Shown: in pieces, positions 32,240 through 43,329 of the stretch | Layout: each line of letters opens with the position of its first letter | How positions within the stretch are numbered: position 1 is the first letter of the stretch | From: Symbiodinium natans | Taxonomy: Eukaryota; Sar; Dinophyceae; Suessiales; Symbiodiniaceae | Direction of reading: 5' to 3' | NCBI GenBank assembly: GCA_905221605.1 | Contig: CAJNDS010000484.1 | Span: forward strand, 62,001-126,000 | Length of the DNA: 64,000 nt | Position numbers and translations under genes: made by a program | The notes under the pieces: generated by a model | The model's database searches: none | The model's input: only the letters and a program-made list of their open reading frames with translations | What the model was told of the DNA's origin: nothing

Positions 32240-34310
32240 CCTCCTTTCTCTTCTTTTTTGTCTTGTCTGTCTCTGTTTTTTTCTTTCTTTCGTTCTTTCT
32301 GTTTTTCCGTCGATCTTTCGATCTGTCGTCTAGAACCCCAGAAGATAGGCCCGTGGAAGCCGAGTCTCGAGAACCTTGAACTCAAGTAGTGAGGCTTGGG
32401 CACCGCGTGTGCGATCCACCTGGCCTCTCTGCACGTGCCAGCCCCGGAAAGTTCCGACAGCTCACGGCAGCTCAGCTTTCTCACAGGAAACAAGAGAAAA
32501 ACCCGGAAGCACTGTCTCGCTCTCTCGCTCTCTCGCTCTCTTTCGCTCTCTGTGGCTCCTCCTCCTGTCATGTGATGTCTCACGAACCGTGTCTGCAGAC
32601 CGTGCACTTAGCTTGTCAAGGTTGCAGAAGGCCATGTAGCACTTAATGTTTTGGATGGGAGGCGGGAGGCTGGATGTGAAGTATACCACACCGTATCAAA
32701 TTCGAAAGGGCCGCGTTGCTTTCCTGGGCTCGCACAATCTACCACTGATCGCGATTGCTGCGCTGTGCTCGTTTTTGTCCCATGACGGAGCTTTGGATAC
32801 GTGGGAAGACAGATCAGATCAAATTTGCAAGACTGAACAAGTTGATTGCGATGAGGCTGATGGACGGGTAGGGTCAGCGAGCAGGACGCGTAATCACAAT
32901 CCATCCATGCATCCATCCGTCTATCCATCCATCTTGTGAGTGATCACAGAAAGTATGGCGGGCACGGTGAAGATGATGACTTTGGCATCCATATTCTGTG
33001 CAGCTTCTCAGATGGGAGTGGGCAATTCTGGTGTCCTGTGCCCTCTGGATTGAATAGTTGGAGCCGGCTGCCCAAAGTGTGGCAGATGCCCCAAGCATGC
33101 GCAAACAGCAGAAACCCTGGCAAAGGCAATAGGCTTTCGGCAGGCTGCAAAGTTTTGTTGGAAACTCATTCGTACAAGTATTTTCAGAGCTACATGCTGG
33201 CACCGTTAGGGTCATGGAGATCCCGAAATGGGCGCTTCTTGTTTCCTTCCTTCCTTCCTTCCTTCCTGGCTCTCTTGGCTCTCCGTCCGTGCACAGACAA
33301 CGCTCACACATGCACCCTGAGCATCGTTGTGAATGTCTGGTGATCTCCCAGGATGAAAGGGTGGGTGGCCTCATTGTGGAGGCCCACCCAGAGTGGGTTT
33401 GCACTGTTTGCACTGTTTGTAGATTCTGAAATCCTGACAGTCTGGCGTTATGGATCTCCTGAAGCTGCCAATGGCTGGAAACTGAATCGTTCTAACGTCG
33501 ACTTCAGCTGGGCCTCGAGCAGGGTCTCCAGGATTCTCCACGTGCTGTGACAGCGATGGCCGAGGTCATGCAGATTGGCATGATGATGCCGCAAGTGCTT
33601 CAGGTCTGACGTCAAAGACTTGCAGAGTCCGTAAAGTCGCCTCCTGTGTCCTGTGTCCTGTACATGTGCTGTGCAGTGCGTTGTAAGAGGCCTTGAAGGC
33701 ACTGCCGTGCCCTCTGAAGATGCTCGAGGAGATGGGACAGGCGAGGACGTTAAGACCCCCTCCTCCCCTACCCCCAAAAGGGAGGCCGATATGTTGAGCC
33801 CAAGAAAACAGGGTTGTGGCTCGGAGTGTGGCTTGGTTTGAAAGTTGAAAGCCTGGAGTCCCTTCAGCCGTGTGGCTCAGAGCTTTCTTCTGCTCCCTCA
33901 CAAGCAGCCGGAGCCCGAGAGACTTGCAGAGACTTGTGCAATTCCTGCAACAGTTGCCCGTCTTGGAGTCTCCCGTCAAGAGGGACTTTGCAGTTCTCAG
34001 GCCATGAGGGACCGCACCTTTCGACTCGGCGCTGCAGGCATAGCAAATGGCATGGCGTGATGAGAACATGATAGCTCACTGTCGAACATTTTGCAACATC
34101 CTTGCCAAACTTCCGTGGGTGAGGCAAGGCGCTGATAGCTGGCGGGCTCTTGGGCCTGAAGGCGCCGCAGCAGCACCCGGCGCGCCGTGGCACATAGCAG
34201 CACGCACAAGCAGTTGAGTGCACGGTTCCGATAAGGCGAGGGTAGTCACGGGTAGTGCAGCTCGGGGGGGGGGGGGGGGGGGTGGGATTTGGTGTTCGCT
34301 GCCTCCGAGC
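31780..34310. other. No gene identified; microsatellites
   Basis: Holds a CTCTCG/CT-rich run (32139-32240), a CATC run (32900-32936), a TTCC run (33243-33268) and a poly-G run (34263-34283). A stretch near 31862-31976 (REAKWEGPPRLKDGVGGVMR) looks weakly coding but ends in stops. A minus-strand reading near 33640-33450 (LHDLGHRCHSTWRILETLLE) is also weakly protein-like. Neither is supported well enough to call. Confidence 0.35.
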
Positions 34311-34328
34311 ACGGAACCACCAGACTCA

Positions 34329-34537
34329 CCGCGCCGGGCGCACATTCGTGGAGGGGCAAACTGCATAAAGTGTTTGATCTGCTGGCACAAATGCGTCCTG
34401 ATGACTCTGCTGCAAATCGTATCAGCCAGAGATTCAATGACTTCTCTCGGGAGCTTGGGCTACCGGCATCGGTGGCGCAGAATGTTTCCTTCGACGCTTC
34501 CTGTGCTCGCGCGCTTGGGACGCAGCCAAGAGTATGA
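34329..34537 (+). CDS. Possible exon, unknown helical protein
   Basis: One frame reads LHKVFDLLAQMRPDDSAANR then ISQRFNDFSRELGLPASVAQ before a stop at 34535-34537. The residue mix is protein-like and suggests helices. Acceptor and donor are not clear and no family is recognised. Confidence 0.25.
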
Positions 34538-34539
34538 CA

Positions 34540-35340
34540 GGAGGTGTTTCAGGCTACGGACGGCACGGCTTTATGTTTGATGTTTCTTGGTTCTTGTCTG
34601 AATGATGTCTAGAAGTTTGGCGGCTTGTTTGCTACCCGTTGAGCGTGTTGCCCCTGTGAAGCATGCCAAGCGTGATTGTGGTGGTGACGCGGAAGTGTTG
34701 GGGTGCTTGAGAAAAGGTGATGCTTGGATCACATCACGGCAATATGTGGCAATGCACTGTGCCAGTTGTTTCGGCAGGGCAGCTTGCCCACCTTCGTTGT
34801 TTCGCTTGGGGGTCCAGCGGCCGCACCAACCGGACAAGCCACGGCAGCCGCCTGAGACTGGAGTGGCAGAGTGCAGCAGCTTGAGAGTCTCCATGAAACG
34901 CCTCGCTGGACGTTCCGAGGCGTCGGATCCCTCTCAGTCCAGGACGAACTGAGATTCTGCGAGCGTCAACTGGTCAGTTCTCCAAGGTTTTCCTGGATGT
35001 CCTTGTCGCTGACCACCTTGCAGTTTTTGTAGGTTGGAGTGGAGAGACGAAAAGCCAAGTGTTCATCCGTGTTCTCAGAGGATTTAGAAAAAAAAGCGGC
35101 AGCCTTGGCGAGGACGTTGGAAGGCAGTGGAGGGGCCGCCCTCGGCGCCCTCGGGTCCCTTGGATCCCTCGGCTCCCTGGGTTTGGGCGCTGCCCTCCTT
35201 GTGCGAGGACTGTCCGCGAACTCAAGGGGAGGGGGAAGCGGGGGGGGGGCCGGCGCCTGCAGTTTTCATTTCAGTATTCATTTCTTTCTTTGTTTCCTTC
35301 CTTCTTTCTTTGCTGCGTGGCGGTGTGGTGTCTTTTCTGT
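34540..35340. other. No firm gene
   Basis: No exon I can support. Near 35140-35185 CCCTCGG-type words repeat (GTCCCTTGGATCCCTCGGC), giving a false Gly-Ser-Leu repeat reading. Confidence 0.35.
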
Positions 35341-35356
35341 GCGATGTGCAGGCAGG

Positions 35357-35548
35357 AGACGTGCCGGTGCCAGAGCTTGTGGGAAGGTTCTTCGTGCGGA
35401 GCCAACTGAAAGAAGGCGAGATGACGTATGCGCGGGGAGCACGCGCTGCGTGCCGTGAGCAGGGTGCAATGTCTGCATGTTACTGTACATGGCATCAAGC
35501 TGCCAGGAGACCAGAGGAGGAAGTGGAGGAGGAGAGAGAGCTGCTGTG
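35357..35548 (+). CDS. Possible last exon, unknown protein
   Basis: After GATGTGCAGGCAG the frame reads DVPVPELVGRFFVRSQLKEG then EMTYARGARAACREQGA, and ends with a Glu-rich tail (EEEVEEERELL) and TGA. The first part looks like a real folded segment. No family assigned. Confidence 0.28.
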
Positions 35549-35549
35549 A

Positions 35550-36140
35550 GACTGGGAGAGGGCTGTCATGCTTCACCCGCGCCTAACTGTGCTTTTGAAC
35601 AGAACAGCTTTTTGTCTCGAGCCAGTTGTTGATGGGCGTTGTCCACCACACTCATGCATACTCATGCTCAACAGACATCTCTGCAACAAAGCGGAATTTT
35701 TGAACACCGGCCTCGTTCCAGCCTTATAATTCTACCCGACAAGACTAGCCACAAGACATCTTTCATGCAATGCACCTCGGCCTGGGCACACCCACGGCTG
35801 TGCAGCCTGTCAGGGGTGACGCTGCCAAAGCGGCACGCCGCCTCCCGCGGGTCGTTCGGATGCTGCAAGCACCTGATCCTGTTTGGGACCTGTGCGCTGT
35901 CACCGAGAGCCTGGACGCTTGTACGCCGTGCAGTGGGTGGCCTGCCGCAGCGGAGCAGTAAAGTCGGTTCGGAGAGCAGAATGGCCTTTGCAAAGGGTGG
36001 ATTGCTTTGACAAATTAGGTCCCAGCAGAAGTCAAGGGCCGAAGACAAAGAGATCCAGCCCTGGAAGACGCAGATACGGGTTCGTTCGCACCAACAAGGC
36101 GAGGGGGCATATTTTATGCGGCCGTTTGGGGAATTTTTGA
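35550..36140. other. No gene identified
   Basis: No supported exon before the ALYGLQ gene. Confidence 0.35.
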
Positions 36141-36144
36141 GGTG

Positions 36145-37215
36145 ATGAACGAAGAAGCTGGGGGGAAAAGCTGGGGGCTGATGTTCTCGCAGGAGATTTT
36201 GGCAGCAAAGTCGGCCGCGCAGAAGCGCCAACTGCTCCAGACGTTCGTGAAGGAAGCGCGCCCTTTGAACGGTGGCATGGCTGGGAGTAGCATATTGCGG
36301 GAGAGTGTTGGCCCCTTTCGGCCTTTTGGGTTGTTAGATTGTCTCAGATCCGCCAGGTGTGAACCTGGCGACCCTCTTGTACCAGGCGGCCAAGCTGGAT
36401 GCAGAGGAGGTACTCGCGTGATTTGTCCGTGTCGTTCCGTGTCGTGCCGCTTCATTCGGATTTGTTCGGGAGGTGTTTTGCAAAGAGAGCCTGGCGTTTC
36501 TGGCCCGCAGCCTTCGGCAGAGAGGGCTCGCGATGGACGGTCGCCAGCTCTCCAACGCACTCTATGGGCTGCAGTCGATGAAGGATGAGACTCCGAACGT
36601 CGCGGCGCTCCTGCGGTCACTGACCGCGCAGATCTCGGCCATCCAGGAGCCTCTGGAGCCCCGGGCGCTGAGCAACGGGCTGTACGGCTTGCAGAACCTC
36701 TCCACTCGACTTCCGGAGACCCGAGCACTGCTGGGTGCCTTGGGACGCTGGGCCACCGCCTCCTTCGCAAGCGGCTCTGATGAAGACTCCAGCGGCTCTC
36801 GCGGCTTCTCCGCCCAGGGGCTGGGCATGGCCTTGTATGGGCTGCAGGGGATGAGGTGGAAGGAGGAGGTACCCCAAGTGGTGGAAGTGCACGAGGTGGA
36901 AGAGCTGCTGACGGCCCTCCTTCCCTACGTGGAGGCCTCTCCGCTGGACGGCCAGGCAGTGGGCAACGCACTCTACGGCCTGCAGAGTCTCAGCAGCGAT
37001 TGTCCGGCTGTGCGTCGCCTCCTCGCCTTGCTTGCTTCCAAACTGAAAGACTCTTTCGACTCCTCGATGACTGAGCAGGACTCATGGGCAGGAACCCTGT
37101 CTTGACCCTCCCCGAACATCCCCCAAAAACTCATTCTTCATTGGCCTGCTGCTTGAGGAGGTGAGCAACGCCTTGTATGGCCTGCAGTTCATGGATCCCT
37201 CCTTGCGGGAGGCGC
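36145..37215 (+). CDS. ALYGLQ-repeat protein, N-terminal part of a possible fusion
   Basis: Exon 1 starts near an ATG at 36145 (MNEEAGGKSWGLMFSQEILA, then AAQKRQLLQTFVKEARPLNG). Exon 2 (36348-36409) reads PPGVNLATLLYQAAKLDAEE. Exon 3 (36473 to about 37080, phase 0) holds four repeats of roughly 45-65 residues, each centred on LSNALYGLQ or a variant (SNGLYGLQ, GMALYGLQ, GNALYGLQ) followed by S/N-x-x and an LL..L helix. Exon 4 starts at 37158 and opens with the fifth copy, EVSNALYGLQFMDPSLREAQ. The pattern resembles the N-x-LWALAKL helical repeats of FASTK/RAP-type and OPR-type organelle RNA-binding proteins, which suggests an RNA-binding scaffold; this is inference. No RAP domain is seen. The gene runs directly, with no visible break, into the methyltransferase exons. 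Confidence 0.7.
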
Positions 37216-37539
37216 AACATCAGCTTGTGGGAATGTTCTTTGCCTTGCTCTTTGCCTTCAGAAGATCTCAGAAGCCTCTGTGAGGTGTCGGAGATTGTGG
37301 ATGTGCTGGTGACGTCGATTACGTGTGACGCGGACCAACCTCCGAACTCAGACAAGCGCTCCAAGCGCTCCACCCGCCCACGAAGTCGGCATCCTGTAAA
37401 CCCATTGCAGGAACATGCTCGGCAGCTTCTCAGCCAAGATGTTGCCAGGGCATTGCCAGGGCATGCCCGCATGGCCATGCTCCTGAGTGGAGCTTTGAGA
37501 GCCCTTGGTAACCTACCTTGGTAACCTACCTTACTAGCC

Positions 37540-38340
37540 TGAGGCTGCCACCAAACTTTGTTGACCTCGCCTTCCCCGACGAGCCCTCTGAGCCCTCTGC
37601 ACGGTACTTGCTGGATATCGGCTGCGACATGGGTGGCTTCGTGCGCGGGGTGGCGCGAGCACGGCCGGATCTGCGGGTTGTCGGCCTGGAGTTCCGAGCC
37701 CACGCCGTGGCCTTTGCCTCCGCTCGGGCCCAGGAGCAAGGCCTGCGCAACGTTGCCTTCGCCCAGGCGCGGAATGCGTGCATCTGCCTTGCCCGAAAAC
37801 TTCAGACTCCATGTCTCCGCCTCTCTTGTGCTTCTACTGCAGCCTCCTCTCTTCTTTGTAGGGCAACGCCAACACCGACCTGGCCACGTTGCTTCAGCAG
37901 CTGGGGGGTCGTGGCCAGGCCGGCTTGGCCCTCCAACAGAAGCCAAACTTGGAGGGCCTTCTCCCCCTCCCCATGGCTTCCCCTGGCTTAATTGCCCCTC
38001 GCAAGTGAGGTGGAGACCGTAACGATCAACTTCCCGGACCCGCACTTGCAGGAGGAGCACCGGGACCGGCGGCTGCTCCGCGGCTCTTTGGTGAAGCTCC
38101 TGGCAGCCCACCTGCCCACCCACTCGGAGGCCGGTCATGACAACACGTCACTCCCTCTGTGCATCTGTGTGCAGCTGTGACCACTGCGGGCGGAAGGTTT
38201 CTTTTTGATTTTGGAGGTCTTGATCCAGTCCGACATGGCTTTGCTGGTGGAGGAGGTCGGGAGAGAAGGGAGGTCTTTTTGGAACGGTCGCTCATCGCGG
38301 GCTCCACGTGAGGCCCGCGCGGCGTTTACCCGAAACGGCT
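37540..38340 (+). CDS. trmB: tRNA (guanine-N7)-methyltransferase, TrmB/METTL1 family
   Basis: The enzyme makes m7G46 in the variable loop of tRNA using S-adenosylmethionine. Exon 37540-37766 reads LPPNFVDLAF, then the SAM-binding motif YLLDIGCDMGGFVRGVARAR and LRVVGLEFRAHAVAFA, as in TrmB (hLDIGCGkG.f...A...P....+G+E.R). Exon 37862 to about 37905 gives GNANTDLATLLQQLG. Exon about 38009-38129 gives VETVTINFPDPHLQEEHRDR and RLLRGSLVKLLAAHLPTHSE, the family signature (FPDPW.K..H.KRR) with His in place of the usual Trp. Exon 38217 onward reads VLIQSDMALLVEEV, matching the QSD strand. GC donors lie at 37767 and 38130. The style (PPNF, QSD) is closest to plant and cyanobacterial enzymes. A piece at 38449-38560 (DFVDTERQKVVRRSGLVVHQ) may be a further exon. 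No separate start codon is evident, so fusion to the ALYGLQ repeats is possible. Confidence 0.85.
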
Positions 38341-38663
38341 GCTTCCGGGTCACAAATTGGCAGAAGCGCGAGGCCTTAGTTCTAGCCTTGCGTGTCGTTT
38401 GCTGTGCTTGATATTGTTGCCCTTTGCTGCTCTTGGCCGTGCTTCAGGACTTCGTGGACACTGAGCGGCAGAAGGTCGTGCGGAGAAGTGGGCTGGTGGT
38501 CCATCAGGCGTGCCCCGCCGTCATGCGACGAGAAGCTGCCCATGCCAGGCAAATAGGCCCCTATACACTGACATAATTGACATGCTTCTTGGATCTTCTT
38601 AGCGGAAATTGGCGCTTCTTAGCTGCAGCTCTTCCGAAGCAGCATTGATTTGGCTTTCGGGAG

Positions 38664-39309
38664 GCGCGGCTGGAGCGTGGCGAGGGGCCGGTGCCTGAGG
38701 CTTTAGAACAGGAGGTGGACGCGCTCCTCGCTGAGATGCGGGGGGAAAAACACAGACTTGTCTTCTTGGGCCTCGAATGCCGCCACGAAATCCACGAAAG
38801 GGAACGGCAACTGCGTGCGGCATCACGTGTCGTACCGTGACCAGAACATGCAGCCGCAGCTATGAGGGCTTTGGTGATAAATGGACGCGCTGTCTGCCAT
38901 GAGTACCCCCTCCCACCATAAAGTTCAGCATGACAAGCATGCAAGCACCAGCAACTTGTCCCAGGATGTGACATTGCTTTATCGAGTCTCATTAGGTCTG
39001 CGCTGTGTTGGCGTCCATGAGTGACAGCGATGGCCTGGAGCGATCGAAGACGCGGGAAGCATCCACACAGGAGGTCGAAGTAGCCACTCATGGTTTTGAG
39101 GGAGCTTCCGGAGCTTCTGGTCTGTTCGTGGGAGGCGTTTAGGACTCCGTTGACTCCCTTCTTTCGGCGGCGAGAGCTCAAGCTGGGAGTCTGTTCCCCG
39201 AGATGTCCAGTTTCCATGAAGTGTTCCGAGCCGTGCCGCTTTCCGAGATCCAGCGAGTGGAGCTGCGGCTCTATCGGAGGACTCGCACTTCCTCAGGCTC
39301 CAGCTGAGC
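38664..39309 (+). CDS. Coiled-coil exons, unknown protein
   Basis: An exon starting near 38664 (after CTTTCGGGAG) reads ARLERGEGPVPEALEQEVDA then LLAEMRGEKHRLVFLGLECR and HEIHERERQLRAAS, a heptad-rich helix. A second exon (about 39185-39309) reads AGSLFPEMSSFHEVFRAVPL then SEIQRVELRLYRRTRTSSGS and ends in TGA. They may form a separate gene or continue the methyltransferase gene. The residue mix and G/C-ending codons support coding. No family assigned. Confidence 0.4.
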
Positions 39310-39575
39310 ATGGCATAAGCCAACCTAGCTAAGCCACTGTGAGCGGCTCAATTGCACGTCTGGCAGATCTGGTCACCAAGCCACCGCACTTTGTCTACAT
39401 CATTCGCTGCAGCTGGGAGGGCGCCGGTTGCCCAGCAAGGGCTGAAAGACATAGCATTGTAGAGAAGCAACGCCGAGCTAAGGAACCCCTTCCGCTGAGG
39501 CCAGGCCCCATGGCCCCATGATCGCCAGCCATCGACGCCATCGAACACCGTGCGTTGTGCCATTTGTTTTGCACG

Positions 39576-40050
39576 TGCAGGTCGGATTGCCCGAGACCAA
39601 GGCCGGGTTGCACATGTCGCGCCTTCCCCCAAAGCCCCTTGCAACATTTTTGCTGGTGATTTCTTCCTTGGCAGGACCTGCCCCTCGCCACGTGACTCTC
39701 CCAGAGGCTTCGAGGAGGGGATCGTCATACGTATTCGTATCCCAGCATTTACACCACCCCCAGTCTTCTTCTCGCAGGATCCATGGCCTTGGTGGGACAG
39801 CCTACCAAGTTGCCGGCAGCTCAACAGCTCTGAGCTCTCCAGCTCAAGGGGCCCATGCGCGTCTTTGTGCCCCCAAGGCTACACCGTTCGGAGGAGGTGG
39901 CACGAGATCGTGAGGCAAGCGGAAGATAGGCTTCCCATGCTCTGGTGAGCCTCTCTTAGCCTCTCAGGTTCCACGAGGCCTTGAAGCACGAGCTGGCCGA
40001 CGACCCGGTCCTGGGGTGTCGACGGGTCAAGGCCGAGAGAGGGTTTTGCC
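39576..40050 (+). CDS. Possible exons of an unknown protein
   Basis: After TTTGCACGTGCAG an exon reads VGLPETKAGLHMSRLPPKPL. Another piece before a GT donor at about 39945 reads TVRRRWHEIVRQAEDRLPML, and a third after CTCTCAG (39968) reads FHEALKHELADDPVLGCRRV. They share strand and spacing typical of this genome. Phase between them is not settled. Confidence 0.35.
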
Positions 40051-40277
40051 GAGTCGCCTTCTCTTTCCCTCACATCCCCCGCACATCTCTCTTGCCCATC
40101 TCCTGTCCCTCACGCATCTCCCCTTTTTTGCGCCTCCCTCCTCTCTTCTCTGGAGGCCAAACTCCCAGCCGCTCCGTCCGCACTTGTGAAGCGCGCTCTT
40201 GTTGCCGGGAGCTGTGTGGGTCGGGATCCTTCACGAGACCAAGGTGCTTCCAGACCCGGCGGATGTGGACAGGCCGA

Positions 40278-40607
40278 GAACCAAGTATTTGGATTATAAA
40301 AATATGAAGCATAAGATATAGCTCTTCCAAGATGAAGAAATATAAAAAGAAAGACAAATGATACACCATTAGAATGAAGATAACGTAAACACCATCCATA
40401 ATATATTTCTCTAATTAAAAAGAAAAGAGAAAAATATGCTGAATTAATATCTGATGTATAATGTAAACCTAAGAAGATTCCTGTAATAATTTGTAATAAA
40501 ATAGTAATTCCTAATAAAAAACCAATATTCCAAAAATAATTTATGATCAAAGGACAAGGATATGATTGTAAATGAGATTTCATTAGTAATACAAAATATG
40601 CTGCATG
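40278..40607 (-). pseudogene. cob: Nuclear copy of mitochondrial cytochrome b 5' part
   Basis: On the minus strand the frame starts at ATG (40583-40581) with MKSHLQSYPCPL and runs 102 codons to NPNTWF at 40278, through FWNIGFLLGI, GIFLGLHYTSDINSAYFS, GWCLRYLHSNGVSFVFLFIF and LHLGRAISY. This is the N-terminal third of cytochrome b, including transmembrane helix 1, helix 2 and the first haem-ligand histidine regions, with the MKSHLQSYPCPL start typical of dinoflagellate cob. The insert is strikingly AT-rich, and both edges switch abruptly to GC-rich nuclear sequence (right edge about 40607, left edge at 40278). The frame is intact but truncated, with no targeting sequence, so it is a nuclear insert of mitochondrial DNA (NUMT), not a working gene. 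A short stretch upstream of the ATG is also AT-rich and was probably carried along. Confidence 0.93.
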
Positions 40608-40683
40608 AGACATGGAGTCGTAGACGGACGCTTCTGCAGGGCAAATGATTCTGAGCTTCGAAAGACTCACTTCTTGTCACTTC

Positions 40684-40752
40684 TGGAGAGAGCGAGAGAA
40701 GAAGAAGAACCAGAAGAAGAAGAAGAAGAATAAGAAGAAGAAGAAGAGAATA
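40684..40752. repeat. GAA/AAGAAG-rich microsatellite
   Basis: GA-rich start followed by about ten GAA units, directly beside the cob insert. Confidence 0.9.
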
Positions 40753-40759
40753 ACCTCCC

Positions 40760-41330
40760 GGGCGCCAGTTGGCTGAAGACCTATGCGGCGACCAACGACG
40801 CCTGTGCGGCAGCCTCGGTTGATGTTTCCTTTTTGGATGGATCACACGAAGAGGCATGTTGTCACCCTTAGTCCGTCTTCTCGTTACATTCCTGGAAGGC
40901 CGAAAGGACATTCAACACAATCCGCTCACGAAAGCTTAAAGCAAAACCTCACACAAAAGCCCGAAAACCAAGCAACACATCCTTGAACGACTCCTGTGAA
41001 AAAGCGGTGCGCGATGTCTTGAATGCAGGTGTCAGCACTATTTAATGTGCTTTTCAGGTTCGTGCCAACACCGCGAAAATGCACAAATTGAGGCCTGTTA
41101 CCGTCGAGAAACGAGGCAGGCGCAGCATTTCGAAAGTATCGTGAAAGGAAGGCTTCGAAAACGTTTGGAAATCACAAACCAGAAATTTGAAAAGAAATCT
41201 CACCCAAAACTCTCAACCTTGGGGAAATGCACGTTTTACGGTTCGGCGTGAGAAGGTTGTTTGGGCGCAAGACGGTGGTCCTGTATGTCCAACAATAAAT
41301 ACGCCAGCAGGAGTCAGTCAATGACGTGTC
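40760..41330. other. No gene identified
   Basis: No supported exon between the GAA repeat and the telomere-like block. Confidence 0.35.
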
Positions 41331-41380
41331 ACCCTAAACCATACTCAACCCTAAACTCCTAAACCCTAAACCCCCCTAGA
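41331..41380 (-). repeat. Interstitial telomere-like block, CCCTAAA orientation
   Basis: Degenerate units ACCCTAAACC, CAACCCTAAACTCCTAAACC and CTAAACCCCCCTAG. Orientation is opposite to the blocks at 31734 and 44124. Confidence 0.75.
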
Positions 41381-41404
41381 CCCAGCCCCGGTTGCGACAC
41401 TTTC

Positions 41405-41620
41405 CCCCCCCCCCCCCCCCCCGGTTCTCTCCTCTCATTTGCCCCATTCCCTTCCCTCTCCCGAGCGCTTTTTCTCCTCCCCTTGTTTCCTTGTTTCCTT
41501 GTTTCCTTGTTTCCTTGTTTCCTTGTTTCCTTGTTTCCTTGTTTCCTTGTTTCCTTGTTTCCTTGTTTCCTTGCTTCCTTGCTTCCTTGCTTCCTTGCTT
41601 CCGTGTTTCCTTGTTTCCTT
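41405..41620. repeat. Poly-C run and 8-base CTTGTTTC array
   Basis: A poly-C run (about 41405-41422) is followed from about 41482 by some 17 copies of the 8-base unit CTTGTTTC, the later ones mutated to CTTGCTTC and CCGTGTTTC. The unit is translated as false KQGNKETR repeats on the minus strand. Confidence 0.95.
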
Positions 41621-41689
41621 CTTCCGTGTGCAGAGGCTCTGGGCCGCTCTGCCGTGGAAGTCTCGAACAAGGACGTGTAAGGTGATACA

Positions 41690-42170
<481 letters not shown>

Positions 42171-42199
42171 ATACCTCTCCAAAGAAAAACTGAAGAAAC

Positions 42200-42580
42200 A
42201 CACACATTGGGAGAGGGTACATGCGGAGTGGGTGATTTGACTACCGAGAGTCCTAGAAAGACCGGATGTTGTTAAACAGCGAGTGCTGCGACGAAGACTT
42301 GATACAAGCATGGAGAGAGTTGCCCCGAGCAAGGAATGTAGAGAGGCATCCTTTTGGACCCATTCTACCAGTAAGATTTTCAGGGAAGTGTAGTGAGTGA
42401 GGTAGGCTCTCCTTTCTAGCATCAATCTATCCTTTGGGAGGAGTTTGCTCCTTGCTTCCACGAGCTCGGAGATCTACACTGGCCCCTTGGTTGGTGGCAC
42501 TGAGAAACGCTTGCGGTTTGTGCTTTGCTTGTTGAAGTTCAGTCTTTTTGGGGTTCCTCCTTTGCTCTTCTCATGTGTTT
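42200..42580. other. No firm gene
   Basis: Both strands give short protein-like readings (plus near 42264-42370, minus near 42460-42240) but no splice-consistent exon. Confidence 0.3.
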
Positions 42581-42588
42581 CTTTGCAG

Positions 42589-43320
42589 ATGCTTTTTGCG
42601 GGGCGGAGCGCCTTTGGCCACCAGGATGTACTGCCACAATCGGCTCCTGCCCTATTTCAGTGAAGCGAGCAAGGACCGGTATGGCTGTCGCTTCTCGCCT
42701 TTTCTCGGCAATTAGTCTTCCTTTCGATCCTTTGTGCAGGTTCTGGAAGAATTGCCCACAGAGGCACGGGAGCCTCAGCAGAGCTGCCGGTTGAAGGGAG
42801 ATTTCTGGGCACGCTCAGCATGTTGAGACCTCTGTTTGAGGTGTTGGCCTCCTCGCGGTCCCTCCGCCGCTTCGTTACTGGGGGAGTCGGCAACCGGCCG
42901 CTGCCCTCGGCGGGGGGCCCCAGGAAAGAGGGGAGTCAACCCGAAATGGGCCCCAGAAAACGCCTCTTCAAAGCAACAAAAGCGGCCCGACAGGACGGTT
43001 GGTCGAGTTCTGATACAAGGGCCGTGAACCTTCCACCTTCTCAGCTCCAGAAGCCCTGTTCCTCAAAATGTAGCTTCATACATACATATACATAATACAA
43101 ATATGTGTTTTTTGTATATATGCATATCTAGTACATCTATGAACAGATACATATACAAAGAATACGCCCACTAGGAGATCACCGCGAAGCCGAAGTCCCG
43201 AAACAGCTCCTGCCAGGCGCTTCCGGTGCCTTCCCGGTTCCTGGGGCGGGGGCCCACGCTGCCGGACGCCGAGGAAATCTCCAAGGCTGCCAGGCGCCTC
43301 TACTTACTCAAGGCTTATGT
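42589..43320 (+). CDS. Possible exons of an unknown protein
   Basis: After TTTCTTTGCAG a short exon reads MLFAGRSAFGHQDVLPQSAP. Later pieces read VLEELPTEAREPQQSC (from 42740, after TTGTGCAG), MLRPLFEVLASSRSLRRFVT (from 42820) and PTLPDAEEISKAARRLYLLK (about 43255-43314). The last is convincingly protein-like. The pieces share strand and could be one gene; phase is not settled and no family is recognised. Confidence 0.3.
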
Positions 43321-43329
43321 ATGCTCCCC

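Noticed and set aside
41482-41620. CRISPR-like regular repeats
   Set aside because: The unit is 8 bases with no spacers; it is a minisatellite, and the genome is eukaryotic.
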